Part shown: piece after piece, positions 1 through 8,220 of the stretch | Layout of the letters: each line of letters starts with the position of its first letter | Position numbering within the stretch: the stretch's first letter is position 1 | Position numbers and translations under genes: made by a program | Assembly (NCBI GenBank): GCA_028280615.1 | Contig: JANQLK010000014.1 | Location: 1-35,358 of the forward strand | Source: Woeseiaceae bacterium | GTDB lineage: Bacteria; Pseudomonadota; Gammaproteobacteria; Steroidobacterales; Woeseiaceae | Reading direction: 5' to 3' | DNA length: 35,358 nucleotides | The notes under the pieces: generated by a model | What the model saw: only the letters and a program-made list of their open reading frames with translations | What the model was told of the DNA's origin: nothing | Database searches by the model: none

Positions 1-262
1 TCTCGGCGCGATTCAGGCCGTGGATCAGCCGGCTGTATGACAGATCATGCATGCGGGCCGCGGCGTTGATGCGCGCAATCCACAGCGCCCTGAACTGGCG
101 CTTGCGCTGCCGGCGGTCGCGGTAGGCGTACTGTCCGGCCTTGATGACGGCCTGCTTGGCGGTGCGGTACAGCTTGCTGCGAGCGCCGTAGTAGCCCTTC
201 GCCTTGGAAAGAACTTTCTTATGGCGTGCCTTCGCGGTTACGCCACGCTTTATTCGTGCCAT
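1..262 (-). CDS. rplT: 50S ribosomal protein L20 (3' end outside window)
   Basis: L20 binds 23S rRNA early in large-subunit assembly and in E. coli also represses its own operon. The reading frame begins [17 protein letters not shown] and continues through the conserved [10 protein letters not shown] and [12 protein letters not shown] segments, which are typical of L20. The start is the ATG at 262. It is preceded by AGGAGA about 8 bases upstream and lies 14 bases after the rpmI stop, so the two genes are co-translated. About 87 of the expected roughly 118 codons are present; the carboxyl end lies beyond position 1. Confidence 0.97.
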   Translation of the reverse strand, partial: MARIKRGVTAKARHKKVLSKAKGYYGARSKLYRTAKQAVIKAGQYAYRDRRQRKRQFRALWIARINAAARMHDLSYSRLIHGLNRAE

Positions 263-276
263 GTCTCAATCTCCTG

Positions 277-474
277 CTAGCTGTACGGGAGCATGCGGCG
301 CACGCTCTTCTGGTCGGCGTCCGCCACCTGCTGAGTCGTGCCCAGCTGGCGTTTCCGCTTCGACTTTTTCTTCGTCAGGATGTGATTGAGGTGGGATTGG
401 GCGCGCTTGAAGCCACCCTTGCCCGTCCGGCGGAAACGCTTTGCCGCGCCCCGGTTCGTCTTCATTTTCGACAT
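277..474 (-). CDS. rpmI: 50S ribosomal protein L35
   Basis: This is a 65-residue, very basic protein of the 50S subunit. It opens [17 protein letters not shown], the diagnostic L35 amino terminus, and its length is exactly that of the family. A GGAG ribosome binding site lies about 8 bases before the ATG. It sits between infC (88 bases upstream) and rplT (14 bases downstream), the canonical infC-rpmI-rplT order. In E. coli L20 represses translation of rpmI through RNA structure in this region; the same control is plausible here but I did not fold the RNA. Confidence 0.97.
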   Translation of the reverse strand: MSKMKTNRGAAKRFRRTGKGGFKRAQSHLNHILTKKKSKRKRQLGTTQQVADADQKSVRRMLPYS

Positions 475-562
475 GTTGTCGTCTCCACTTTAAAGGCCAT
501 GCTCCGTACCGCGCTCATGCGACGGCCATTGCAGGCGGGATGTTGGCTCCCAATGAGCCGGT

Positions 563-1081
563 CTAGTGTTTCCTCGGTGCCATGACCATGACCATCTGCC
601 GTCCTTCCATCTGCGGCATCTGTTCAACGGTCGCGTACTCGTCCAGGTCCTCTCTGACGCGAGCCAGCAGCTGAGCACCCAGTTCCTTGTGTGCCATCTC
701 CCGGCCCCGGAAACGCAGCGTGACCTTGGTCTTGTCGCCGGATTCGAGAAACTGCACGAGTTTTCGCAGCTTGATCTGGTAATCGCCTTCGTCCGTTCCC
801 GGCCGAAACTTGATTTCCTTGACGTGCACCTGCTTCTGCTTGCGCTTCGCTGCCTGGGACTTCTTGTTCTGTTCGAACAGGTACTTGCCGAAGTCCATAA
901 TCCGGCAGACGGGCGGATCGGCGTTCGGCGATACTTCTACCAGGTCCAGCCCTTCGTCCCTGGCCACTTCGATGGCCTCTGGAAGCGGCATGACGCCGCG
1001 CTGTTCGCCATCCGAGTCGATGACCCGAACTTCCCGGGCATCGATCTCTTCGTTGCGCCGCACGCGCTTGTTAACTGCGAT
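563..1081 (-). CDS. infC: Translation initiation factor IF-3 (ATC start)
   Basis: IF-3 binds the 30S subunit, prevents premature 50S joining and rejects non-standard start codons. The product is 172 residues (E. coli 180): an amino domain with [10 protein letters not shown] and [12 protein letters not shown], a basic linker, then the carboxyl domain with [15 protein letters not shown] and [11 protein letters not shown] place the start at ATC (1079-1081) because a strong AACGGAGG lies 8 bases before it and the family begins at this point. An ATG-initiated frame reaching 1129 would add 16 residues ([16 protein letters not shown]) without family support. An AUU or AUC start is the known basis of infC autoregulation. 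thrS, often the upstream neighbour, is not here. Confidence 0.93.
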   Translation of the reverse strand: MAVNKRVRRNEEIDAREVRVIDSDGEQRGVMPLPEAIEVARDEGLDLVEVSPNADPPVCRIMDFGKYLFEQNKKSQAAKRKQKQVHVKEIKFRPGTDEGDYQIKLRKLVQFLESGDKTKVTLRFRGREMAHKELGAQLLARVREDLDEYATVEQMPQMEGRQMVMVMAPRKH

Positions 1082-1153
1082 CCTGAAATCCTCCGTTGAT
1101 CCGAAAATCCAGCAGGAACGACCCGGCAACGCCGGTCGCCCTGCGGGAACGCG

Positions 1154-1182
1154 ATTCTATAGCTCCACCACGCAATACACAA
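1154..1182 (-). promoter_or_regulatory. Candidate sigma70 promoter for infC-rpmI-rplT
   Basis: On the minus strand TTGTGT (1177-1182) and TAGAAT (1154-1159) are separated by 17 bases, close to the sigma70 consensus. Transcription would start near 1147 and give a leader of about 65 bases before the infC ATC codon. No other gene lies between this site and infC. It is a visual match, not a scored one. Confidence 0.5.
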
Positions 1183-1395
1183 CCGTGTAAATACCCGATA
1201 TTGCAACCAATCCGAGCGATTGTTGGCAAAATGCGACACGGCCGATCCGAGCTGGCAGAACCGATGCCGGCCGGAGCAGCGGATTTGGTTCCTATTGCCT
1301 TATTGACGGCTTTCGCCTTGTAGAAGGCTCGGTACCGGAATGCACACGGATGGCACGGCGCGGAGCCGAGCCTCGTGGCAAATCTCTCGCAGAGC

Positions 1396-1474
1396 CGGTG
1401 GGCGATGGTAGATTGACTCAGACCACCAACGCATTTCGTAGCAGATTCTGGCGAAGTTGGTGGGCGATGGTGGT
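1396..1474 (-). repeat. Partial copies of the tRNA-Val 3' end downstream of the gene
   Basis: The 23 bases at 1452-1474 are identical to 1591-1613, which cover the acceptor end, CCA and trailer of tRNA-Val. A second, degenerate copy (14 of 16 bases) lies at 1396-1411. The DNA between copies is also related: 1422-1440 and 1562-1580 share the pattern ACCACCAACG then TTCGTAG. In transcription order the tRNA is followed by two decayed repeats of its own 3' portion. The arrangement recalls the rtT repeats after E. coli tyrT, but the sequence is unrelated to anything I can name. Confidence 0.7.
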
Positions 1475-1562
1475 TTGACTCGGATCGCCTCAAGGCGATC
1501 CTCGCCCCTTCGGGGCGCACTCGCTACGCTCGCGCGTCCAAAACGCGGTGCGTTTTGTCGAA

Positions 1563-1602
1563 CCACCAACGTACTTCGTAGAGTTACTACCGAAGTTGGT
1601 GG
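1563..1602 (-). repeat. Inverted repeat pairing the tRNA-Val 3' end with its trailer
   Basis: CCACCAA (1563-1569) and TTGGTGG (1596-1602) are complementary, and inside them CTTCG (1574-1578) pairs with CGAAG (1591-1595) around a 12-base loop. In the transcript, the mature CCA end of tRNA-Val would pair with its own trailer. The same pairing is kept in the upstream repeat copy (1423-1463). It may direct 3' processing or act in termination; there is no U tract. Confidence 0.5.
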
Positions 1603-1671
1603 GCGATGGTGGTCTCGAACCACCGACCTCCACGATGTCAACGTGGCGCTCTACCCCTGAGCTAATCGCCC
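1597..1671 (-). tRNA. tRNA-Val (anticodon GAC)
   Basis: The 75-base cloverleaf is complete. The acceptor stem GGGCGAT pairs with ATCGCCC, the D arm holds GCTC/GAGC, the anticodon stem CCACG/CGTGG encloses loop TTGACAT (anticodon GAC), and the T arm GGTGG/CCACC encloses TTCGAGA. Discriminator A and an encoded CCA end at 1597. Partial copies of both ends of the gene lie on either side. Confidence 0.95.
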
Positions 1672-1763
1672 CAAGCTGTCTCTTCGCTACCGCGCTGGTG
1701 GCAGCCGCGAAGACCTACCAACCGCTACGGTGCCCGCATCGGACTCATCTCACAAGGGCGGCG

Positions 1764-1781
1764 CCCCTGAGCTAATCGCCC
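1764..1781 (-). repeat. Remnant of a tRNA-Val 5' end
   Basis: Eighteen bases are identical to 1654-1671, the 5' acceptor strand and D arm of the intact tRNA-Val. The following bases (CGCCGCCCTTGTGAG on the minus strand) still look like an anticodon arm, but part of the D loop is missing and no matching 3' half follows before the intact gene. I read it as the decayed 5' half of a former tandem tRNA. The rest of the 219 bases between the tRNA and uvrB shows nothing I can name. Confidence 0.6.
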
Positions 1782-1890
1782 TACTGTGCCGACCGGGGCA
1801 ACTCAATAATGCGGCCCGCCCGTCCGGGGCGGCAAACGATACTCAAACCCCTCACGGGCCGCAAGCCTTTCCGGCCGGTTTTCGTGGACC

Positions 1891-3915
1891 TCATCCCGCC
1901 TTCGCGTCCGGGAGGCCCAGGCCGCTTTCCCGCAGCCGCTGGATCTCGTCCCTTAGCTCCGCGGCTCGTTCGAACTCGAGGTCTCTCGCCGCCCTCAGCA
2001 TCTGCTTTTCCAGCTTTGCGGCGCGGCGCATGAGCTGCTCCGGCGTCATCGCCTCGTACCTGGCCTTTTCGTCGGCTGCCTTGCGGCTGGTCCGCTTGGG
2101 CGTCGGGTAAGCGGCCTCCATGATGTCGGCTACCTGCTTGACGATACTCGCGGGCGTGATGTCATGTTCCGTGTTGTGTGCAACCTGGCGTTCGCGACGC
2201 CTTGCCGTCTCGTCGATCGCCCGCTGCATGGATCCCGTGACGTGGTCGGCGTAGAGGATAGCCGTGCCGTGAACGTTGCGTGCGGCGCGGCCGATCGTCT
2301 GGATCAGCGAGCGATCGGAGCGCAGGAAGCCCTCCTTGTCGGCATCGAGGATGGCGACGAGCGATACCTCGGGCATGTCGAGGCCCTCGCGCAGCAGGTT
2401 GATGCCCACGAGGACGTCGAATTCGCCGAGCCTCAGATCGCGGATAATCTCGGTGCGCTCGACAGTATTGATATCGGAATGCAGGTAGCGAACACGAACG
2501 CCGTGTTCCTGCAGATAGTCGGTCAGGTCTTCGGCCATGCGCTTCGTCAGCGTCGTGATCAGGACCCGCTCGTCGGCCGCAACGCGTTTCCGTATTTCCG
2601 ACAGGACGTCGTCGACCTGGGTTGCCGCGGGCCGTATCTCGACGTCCGGATCGACGAGCCCGGTCGGACGAACCAGCTGCTCCACGGTGCTGTCGGAATG
2701 CTGCTTCTCGTAGTCACCCGGCGTGGCCGACACGTAGACGGTCTGCGGCGACATACGCTCGAACTCCTCGAATCGGAGCGGACGGTTATCGAGCGCGGAC
2801 GGCAGGCGGAACCCGTGCTCGACGAGCGTCTCCTTGCGCGAGCGATCGCCGCGATACATGCCGCCGAGCTGGGGCACCGTGACATGGCTCTCGTCGATGA
2901 TCAGGATCGCGTTATCGGGCACATAGTCGAACAGGCACGGCGGAGGCTCGCCCTCGGCCCTGCCCGACAGGTACCGGGAGTAGTTTTCGATACCCGAGCA
3001 GTAGCCGAGCTCCCGTATCATCTCCAGGTCGAACATTGTGCGCTGTTCGAGCCGCTGGGCTTCGAGCAGTTTCTCGTGCTTGCGCAGGTAGTCGAGGCGG
3101 TCTTTGAGTTCGACGCGAATCTTGTCGCAGGCTTCGAGCAGCCGCTCCCGCGGTGTGACGTAGTGCGTCTTGGGGAAGATGGTCAGCCTCGGTACGCGGC
3201 GTGTGACCTCGCCCGTCAACGGATCGAAGTAGCTCAGCGACTCGATCTCGTCATCGAACAGCTCGACGCGCACGGCGTCCCGCTCCGATTCCGCAGGAAA
3301 GATATCGATGACGTCGCCGCGCACGCGGTAGGCACCCTGGCCGAAGTCCAGCTCATTGCGGACATACTGGAGTTCCGCGAGTCGCCTCAGGAGCTGCCGC
3401 TGGTCGGTTCGATCGCCGCGCACGAGGTGCAGGACCATGCTGAAATAGGCCTCCGGGTCGCCCAGGCCGTAGATGGCGGACACGGTCGCGACAATGACCG
3501 CGTCCGGGCGCTCGATCAGGGCCTTGGTCGCCGACAGCCGCATCTGTTCGATGTGCTGGTTGATCGACGCGTCTTTCTCGATGTACGTGTCGGAGCTCGG
3601 CACGTACGCCTCGGGCTGGTAGTAGTCGTAGTACGACACGAAGTACTCGACGGCATTCCGCGGGAAAAACTCGCGCATCTCCCCGTAGAGCTGAGCGGCG
3701 AGGGTCTTGTTCGGGGCCAGGATGATGGCCGGCCGCTGGGTGCGCTCGATGACGCTCGCCATCGTGAAGGTCTTGCCCGACCCCGTGACGCCCAGCAGTG
3801 TCTGCCTCGCGATTCCGTCGTTCAGTCCGTCCACGAGTCCATCGATCGCCGCTGCCTGGTCGCCGGCCGGCGAATAGCCGGACACGAGCGCCAGCCGGTC
3901 ACGATCGTCGGTCAT
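1891..3915 (-). CDS. uvrB: UvrABC system protein B
   Basis: UvrB is the damage-verifying helicase-like subunit of nucleotide excision repair. It is loaded by UvrA and then recruits UvrC. The product is 674 residues (E. coli 673). Visible are Walker A GVTGSGKT (42-49), the beta-hairpin segment [20 protein letters not shown] (95-114) that inserts between strands, the Walker B box DESH (341-344), helicase motif TVYVSATPG (392-400), QTIGRAARN, and the carboxyl UVR coiled coil around 630-670. The start is the ATG giving MTDDRDRL; longer frames reach 4122 but overlap the divergent aminotransferase. No clear ribosome binding site precedes it and no LexA box was recognised. Confidence 0.97.
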   Translation of the reverse strand: MTDDRDRLALVSGYSPAGDQAAAIDGLVDGLNDGIARQTLLGVTGSGKTFTMASVIERTQRPAIILAPNKTLAAQLYGEMREFFPRNAVEYFVSYYDYYQPEAYVPSSDTYIEKDASINQHIEQMRLSATKALIERPDAVIVATVSAIYGLGDPEAYFSMVLHLVRGDRTDQRQLLRRLAELQYVRNELDFGQGAYRVRGDVIDIFPAESERDAVRVELFDDEIESLSYFDPLTGEVTRRVPRLTIFPKTHYVTPRERLLEACDKIRVELKDRLDYLRKHEKLLEAQRLEQRTMFDLEMIRELGYCSGIENYSRYLSGRAEGEPPPCLFDYVPDNAILIIDESHVTVPQLGGMYRGDRSRKETLVEHGFRLPSALDNRPLRFEEFERMSPQTVYVSATPGDYEKQHSDSTVEQLVRPTGLVDPDVEIRPAATQVDDVLSEIRKRVAADERVLITTLTKRMAEDLTDYLQEHGVRVRYLHSDINTVERTEIIRDLRLGEFDVLVGINLLREGLDMPEVSLVAILDADKEGFLRSDRSLIQTIGRAARNVHGTAILYADHVTGSMQRAIDETARRRERQVAHNTEHDITPASIVKQVADIMEAAYPTPKRTSRKAADEKARYEAMTPEQLMRRAAKLEKQMLRAARDLEFERAAELRDEIQRLRESGLGLPDAKAG

Positions 3916-3973
3916 GTTGGGAGCGCTTGTCGTTTGACGTACCATTCGCAGTCCGTTTTCGTGAGGCGAACCC

Positions 3974-5158
3974 GTGAGTGTATCAGTTTCGAATCGCATG
4001 ACGCGGGTGAAGCCGTCGCCGACGGGTGCCGTGCTGGCGCTCGCCACGAGACTCAGGGCCGAGGGCCGCGACATCATCAGTCTGGGGGCGGGTGAGCCCG
4101 ATTTCGATACCCCGGAGCACATTCGTCAAGCCGGAATCGATGCAATCAACACCGGCCTCACCCGCTACACGCCCATCGACGGAACCGCGAGCCTCAAGGC
4201 CGCCATATGCCGCAAGTTCGAGCGCGACAACGGGCTCGACTACTCGCCGGATCAGATCATCGTCTCCTCCGGCGCCAAACAGTCGCTGTTCAATCTCTGT
4301 ATCGCCCTGCTCGGGCCGGGCGACGAAGCCCTGATACCGGCGCCGTACTGGGTGTCCTACCCGGACATGGTGCGGCTCGCGGACGCGGAGGCCGTCATAC
4401 TCGAAACCGGAATCGAGACCGATTTCAAGATCACGGCGGAGCAACTCGACGCAGCGATCACGCCGAACTCGCGGCTGCTGTTCCTGAACAGTCCCTGCAA
4501 CCCGACGGGTGCGAGCTACACGCGGGCAGAACTCGAAGCGCTCGGCCGCGTGCTCGAGGAGCATCCCGAGATCGTCGTGGTAGCCGACGACATCTACGAA
4601 ACGATCTATTGGGCGGACGAGCCTTTCACGAGCTTCGCGGCGGCCTGTCCGGGGCTCTACGAACGCACCGTGACCACCAACGGCGTCTCCAAGGCCTACG
4701 CAATGACGGGCTGGCGCGTCGGCTACGCGGCGGGGCCCAGGGATCTCATCGCCGCCATGAAGACCATCCAGAGCCAGAGCACGTCGAATCCGTGCAGCAT
4801 TTCGCAGGCGGCTGCCGAGGTTGCTTTGGACGGCGATCAGACGCCGGTTCGCGAGATGATGCGGGCGTACCGAAAACGGCACGATTTTCTTGTGAATGCA
4901 CTCAACGGCCTCCCCGGCGTCGAATGCCGGCCGGGCGAAGGTACGTTCTACGCGTTCCCCAAGGTGAGGGGCGCGCTCGAGGCGCTCGGTCTCGAAACCG
5001 ACGTCGATCTGGTCGAGAAGCTGCTTAACGACGCCGATCTCGCCTGCGTCCCGGGCACGGCGTTCGGCGCGCCGGGTTACCTCAGGCTGTCCTACGCCTG
5101 CTCGATGGCCACGCTCGAGGCCGCCGTAGAACGCTTGAAAGGTGTATTGGCGCCTTGA
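3974..5158 (+). CDS. Pyridoxal-phosphate aspartate aminotransferase (class I)
   Basis: This enzyme transfers the amino group between aspartate and 2-oxoglutarate in the cytosol. The 394-residue product carries the fold type I signatures: [12 protein letters not shown] near 36-47, NPTG (176-179), ADDIYE (204-209) contacting the cofactor, and [15 protein letters not shown], in which K240 should form the Schiff base. A carboxylate-binding arginine is expected in YLRLSYA near 374. The pattern fits subgroup I-beta (Thermus-type AspB/AatA) rather than E. coli AspC; related prephenate or alanine aminotransferases cannot be excluded. The start is GTG at 3974, with GAGG 7 bases upstream. It diverges from uvrB across 58 bases. 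Confidence 0.9.
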   Translation: MSVSVSNRMTRVKPSPTGAVLALATRLRAEGRDIISLGAGEPDFDTPEHIRQAGIDAINTGLTRYTPIDGTASLKAAICRKFERDNGLDYSPDQIIVSSGAKQSLFNLCIALLGPGDEALIPAPYWVSYPDMVRLADAEAVILETGIETDFKITAEQLDAAITPNSRLLFLNSPCNPTGASYTRAELEALGRVLEEHPEIVVVADDIYETIYWADEPFTSFAAACPGLYERTVTTNGVSKAYAMTGWRVGYAAGPRDLIAAMKTIQSQSTSNPCSISQAAAEVALDGDQTPVREMMRAYRKRHDFLVNALNGLPGVECRPGEGTFYAFPKVRGALEALGLETDVDLVEKLLNDADLACVPGTAFGAPGYLRLSYACSMATLEAAVERLKGVLAP

Positions 5159-5231
5159 CTTCGGTGAAGGCCTGACCGAGAATCCCGGCCCTCGCCGCTC
5201 GGCTAGCGCCACTGGACGCGGCAGGATCTAT

Positions 5232-5307
5232 TCCCCGGTAGCTCAGTTGGTAGAGCGGTTGACTGTTAATCAATTGGTCGCTGGTTCGAGTCCGGCCCGG
5301 GGAGCCA
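5232..5307 (+). tRNA. tRNA-Asn (anticodon GTT)
   Basis: The 76-base cloverleaf has acceptor TCCCCGG/CCGGGGA, D arm GCTC/GAGC, anticodon loop CTGTTAA with GTT, T arm GCTGG/CCGGC with TTCGAGT, discriminator G and an encoded CCA. It lies 73 bases after the aminotransferase and is followed at once by a terminator hairpin. Confidence 0.97.
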
Positions 5308-5313
5308 AACTCC

Positions 5314-5339
5314 AAAAGCCCCTTTGCCTAGGGGCTTTT
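5314..5339. terminator. Intrinsic terminator between tRNA-Asn and the channel gene
   Basis: AAAAGCCCC (5314-5322) and GGGGCTTTT (5331-5339) form a perfect 9-bp stem around an 8-base loop. It ends in T on both strands, so it can terminate the tRNA from the left and the potassium-channel-like gene from the right, whose stop codon begins at 5339. Confidence 0.8.
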
Positions 5340-5809
5340 CAGTTTTCCTGAATTCTCTGGCCTTTCTTTTTGCCTGCCCCGCCCCGCGCCCCGGCGAAGC
5401 TGCGCTGCACGATCGCGAACAGCAGTGCGGTAGACCAACCGACCAAAAGAATGCCGTTCAGTGCCTCGATGCCGCTCAGAAGCCGCCATCCTTCGCTCAG
5501 TGTGATATCGCCGTAGCCCACCGTCGTGAACGTCACGAACGAGAAGTACATCGCCTCCTCGAACGAGTCCAGTTGCCCGCTCGGCACGAGTTCGAGGTAG
5601 GCGTAGGCCCACAGGCCGATCTCGAGGGTGTGCAACGCGAGCAGCAGTACGCCTGTCGCCATGAGCACCGCGAGCATCTGACCCCAATGCCTGCCGACTT
5701 CGGACGGATCGTAACGACCCATCAGGACGCGTACCCAACCGACCGTCACGATCGCGTGGAGAACGACCGTGAGCACTATAAGCGCCGCACCGATTAGCGC
5801 GAACTTCAC
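5339..5809 (-). CDS. Two-transmembrane-type potassium channel protein
   Basis: This inner-membrane protein should form a tetrameric potassium-selective pore. From the proposed GTG at 5809 it has 156 residues: hydrophobic segments near 5-27 and 43-72, a pore helix and the selectivity filter TTVGYGD (95-101), a final helix near 112-135, and a short basic tail (KKKGQR). There is no RCK/TrkA_N or cyclic-nucleotide domain, so gating is unknown. The frame stays open to 5923, but the extra 38 residues are polar and run up to the edge of the 274-bp repeat, so I prefer the shorter form. No clear ribosome binding site marks either start. Confidence 0.8.
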   Translation of the reverse strand: MKFALIGAALIVLTVVLHAIVTVGWVRVLMGRYDPSEVGRHWGQMLAVLMATGVLLLALHTLEIGLWAYAYLELVPSGQLDSFEEAMYFSFVTFTTVGYGDITLSEGWRLLSGIEALNGILLVGWSTALLFAIVQRSFAGARGGAGKKKGQRIQEN

Positions 5810-5922
5810 TAGGGGCCCGCACGCTGACGCCGGAAAGCGCTCTGACACGTCACGGGTTGAATTTCGTTCATCACTCGATCGCAATCGTCTGCCGGCGGCA
5901 GTGTAGCGTGACTGCGGGGGCA

Positions 5923-6196
5923 TGTCGCTCCGTTCGAAGCTTCGATCTCACCAAACGGGGTCGCGGGACTTGCATCTGATCGCCCCTCGCGGCCGTTTGA
6001 CTTACACTGCGGGCGATGGGGAAAGCTGGCAGCGAGCAGACCGGTCCGGACAGCGAAGACGTCCTGGCAGAAGCGCATTCGCGAGGATGTCGAGACGCTC
6101 ACCACCGCCGTTCTGCCCGAGACAGCTTCCGTTACGCCGTTGCGTTGCTGTTCGGCCTCGGCATTTCGATTGCGGAAGCCCAGCAGATCTTTCGAA
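5923..6196 (+). repeat. Left copy of 274-bp direct repeat (promoter plus signal-peptide region)
   Basis: This segment matches 8221-8493 at about nine bases in ten, starting at TGTCGCTCCGTTCGAAGCTT and ending at CAGCAGATCTTTCGAA. The right copy is the upstream region and signal-peptide coding part of the MipA-like gene. In the left copy the frame from ATG 6016 keeps the signal peptide, then diverges abruptly after AEAQQIFR and stops at 6292-6294 with an unrelated 33-residue tail. It is therefore a truncated 5' gene fragment. Between the copies lies the lower-G+C block 6197-8220. Confidence 0.85.
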
Positions 6197-6294
6197 GTAG
6201 TCAGCAGTCGCTTGAGTGGCTTCCAGCGTGGCCATGGAGCTTTTCGATCATGGCAGCGATATTGATTTATCCGATGATGAGATCGAAGAACTAG
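6016..6294 (+). pseudogene. Truncated 5' fragment of a MipA-like gene
   Basis: The frame codes 92 residues. The first 60 match the start of the gene at 8313 with about ten substitutions, including the hydrophobic stretch AVALLFGLGISIAEA. After QQIFR the homology ends exactly where the repeat ends, and what follows (SSQQSLEWLPAWPW and onward) has no barrel-like sequence. I treat it as a remnant, though a short secreted or membrane peptide could still be made. Confidence 0.6.
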
Positions 6295-6379
6295 CGGCCG
6301 AGTTATTAGGAGGATAGCGTTGGCTTGTGAAATTCGCGAGACACGATGGTAGTGGTTAGTTCGAACCTGGCATCCGGCC

Positions 6380-6925
6380 TTATTGATTGATGGGACGGAC
6401 GTCATCGATAACAACTCCCAGGAAACCTGATCGACCAACCAACAGGACATCTTCAGAAATCATTTCCCTAAGTTCTTTGTGATTTTCGATGTGGCCGACG
6501 CAGAGACGATTTGTGCCATCTTCATTTTGAAAGCGGGCACGGTAGTGGCAACCGCCAAACCAGTTTCTGCTGTTCTGGTTGTACCAATAGCCATCCAGAT
6601 TGGCGGCCACCTCAAAAGGTTTGGTATGCGTGTAATCCATTATGATCGTTATTGCCTGCGACAGTATCCACGCGTAGAAGCACGCGGTCATTGTGATAAA
6701 CAACGTTCGCTTCAGCGGTCCAGTTCCGGGTGCGAGCTCTGACTTTCTGAGAAACGATGCGACGTCAACCAAGATGATCATACCCACGCCTAAGATCAGA
6801 CTGATGGATAAGCTGGAATAGAGGTATGTGTGATCTTTGTCTATCGGAACCAGTACAAATAGCGAGAACCCGCCTAGTACATACAGCTTTCCGCGAAAGG
6901 GGAGCTTCAAGAACCAGGCTTTCAT
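6380..6925 (-). CDS. Membrane protein of unknown function, three helices and a soluble tail
   Basis: I do not recognise this family. The 181-residue product has hydrophobic stretches at about 14-27, 36-58 and 74-97, followed by a soluble carboxyl part of about 80 residues with two cysteines (GGCHYRARF and RLCVGHIE) and a closing segment LVGRSGFLGVVIDD that looks like beta strands. It lies 7 bases downstream of the next gene (6933-7598) on the same strand, so the two probably form an operon. Codon use is more A+T-rich than in the flanking housekeeping genes, and the pair sits between the two direct repeats, which suggests acquisition by transfer. Confidence 0.6.
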   Translation of the reverse strand: MKAWFLKLPFRGKLYVLGGFSLFVLVPIDKDHTYLYSSLSISLILGVGMIILVDVASFLRKSELAPGTGPLKRTLFITMTACFYAWILSQAITIIMDYTHTKPFEVAANLDGYWYNQNSRNWFGGCHYRARFQNEDGTNRLCVGHIENHKELREMISEDVLLVGRSGFLGVVIDDVRPINQ

Positions 6926-6932
6926 GAGGCCG

Positions 6933-7598
6933 CTACTTGCCTCGCACTATGATGCGAGTGACGAAGACGGCATTAATCGCCGCAAACGCGTAGCACGTCG
7001 ACCAGTGCCACTCGAGTCCGAGCGTACAAATCAATATGGCTAGGGTGGCGATGAATCCGGTGGTCATTCCCTCTCGCGGCGTACTTTGATGATTTGAAAC
7101 GATCGGCGAAATCCACTGGTACCTTATGCAAGCCAGATACCCGATTGCCCACAACGTGTAGGCAACTCCGATCAACACTCGAACGTGATCGCCGATTTGA
7201 TCGGAGTTGGCGTCTATCCCCACGAAGTGACTGCCGGCGATGATAATTACATGGGCCATGAGCAGGAGCGGTACAAACGTGTCAAGGCGACGCTGCGTGA
7301 ACGGTAAGACAAAGCTTGCGACTAAGCTTGCAACCGATGCGATGGCGATAGCGATTGCGCCACCAATCAATTTGATGCCTTCCCAGCGATCCGTGGCCAA
7401 CGCCTCTTTCGGCCCTTCGTAGAAGAAAAGCCGGAACGCAAGGCTCAATAGTTCACGCAACTCGGTATCGACGACGGCGAGCACACAGACACTCACGGCC
7501 ATGGCAAATATCGCCAACTCATGCTGTGGCGGGTATAGACGTGACAGTACGCGTCGAGCGATCCCGGGTACTGTCCCTTCGCTTGCTGGTCCGATCAT
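6933..7598 (-). CDS. Six-helix membrane protein of unknown function
   Basis: I do not recognise this family. From the ATG at 7598 it codes 221 residues with about six hydrophobic stretches: LAIFAMAVSVCVLAVVD, GGAIAIAIASVASLVASFVL, VPLLLMAHVIIIAG, VLIGVAYTLWAIGYLA, a helix around FIATLAILICTLGL, and a last one near FAAINAVFVTRII. A TTG at 7616 is an alternative start; neither has a clear ribosome binding site. It is the first gene of the two-gene unit with 6380-6925. No catalytic motif is visible. It belongs to the lower-G+C block between the direct repeats. Confidence 0.6.
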   Translation of the reverse strand: MIGPASEGTVPGIARRVLSRLYPPQHELAIFAMAVSVCVLAVVDTELRELLSLAFRLFFYEGPKEALATDRWEGIKLIGGAIAIAIASVASLVASFVLPFTQRRLDTFVPLLLMAHVIIIAGSHFVGIDANSDQIGDHVRVLIGVAYTLWAIGYLACIRYQWISPIVSNHQSTPREGMTTGFIATLAILICTLGLEWHWSTCYAFAAINAVFVTRIIVRGK

Positions 7599-7813
7599 TT
7601 GAAAAACATACGCCAAGAGAGCACGTTAGCCACTGCTGGAGCTCACAAATTGAGCTCGGGGCGATGCAACCCACCGTGTATTGGCCCAGTCGCGAGAAAG
7701 TAAGCGAGCCTTGCAGCCCAATCGCTTGTTTCCTCTTCTATTCTTACTTATGACAATGTGACTTACCAAAAGCAATAAGCCGCTCGATAAATCAACCTCA
7801 TTTGGAGAAATGC

Positions 7814-8107
7814 ATGCTGAAACGATGGTTCAAAGCCTGGCGCAATCGCGACCACCTGCCCTTCAAGAATATGCCCGATTGGGCGTTGGTGGTAATCGGG
7901 CTCATCTGCACAGCGCAAGTCTGGTACTGGGGCACATTTGTGACCACCATCAGCGGCCCGTATATTGAGGCAACCAACGCGCACGGATTTCCGCCAATCG
8001 CTGTTGCTATCGGCGTCGTTCTTGGCTGTGCCGGTATTGTCGTATTGGTGGCAAGTGGGATTGCAACGCGTTGCGGCTACATCCTGGGCAATCGCCACCT
8101 CGAGTAG
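7814..8107 (+). CDS. Small two-helix membrane protein of unknown function
   Basis: The 97-residue product begins MLKRWFKAWRNRDHLPF, a basic amphipathic start, followed by two hydrophobic helices (ALVVIGLICTAQVWYWGTF and AVAIGVVLGCAGIVVLVAS). The ATG is supported by GGAG six bases upstream (7804-7807). It is divergent from the two other unknown membrane genes across about 215 bases and ends 113 bases before the right direct repeat. No family or motif is recognised. A small inner-membrane accessory protein is the most that can be said. Confidence 0.6.
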   Translation: MLKRWFKAWRNRDHLPFKNMPDWALVVIGLICTAQVWYWGTFVTTISGPYIEATNAHGFPPIAVAIGVVLGCAGIVVLVASGIATRCGYILGNRHLE

Positions 8108-8220
8108 CTCGGTCGTTGAAAACCCGCGACGCTGCACCCAGCAAGCGCCTACCGTCTACAACATCGTCAGCAAGCGGCGGAAGCAGGCCGCCCGCAGGCC
8201 TGCGCAGGCAACACGGGGCG

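Noticed and set aside
2164..4095. 643-codon plus-strand open frame opposite uvrB
   Set aside because: It is the complement of a well-supported uvrB; the translation has no domain pattern and owes its length to high G+C.
3983..5212. 409-codon minus-strand open frame opposite the aminotransferase
   Set aside because: Arginine-rich shadow of the aminotransferase gene with no recognisable motif.
6234..6317. Acidic 27-codon frame MELFDHGSDIDLSDDE and onward
   Set aside because: Attractive amino-acid composition but no ribosome binding site, and it overlaps the tail of the gene fragment; too short to support.
5232..8220. Genomic island integrated at tRNA-Asn
   Set aside because: No integrase and no second copy of the tRNA 3' end; the lower-G+C block begins 0.9 kb away, at the direct repeat.
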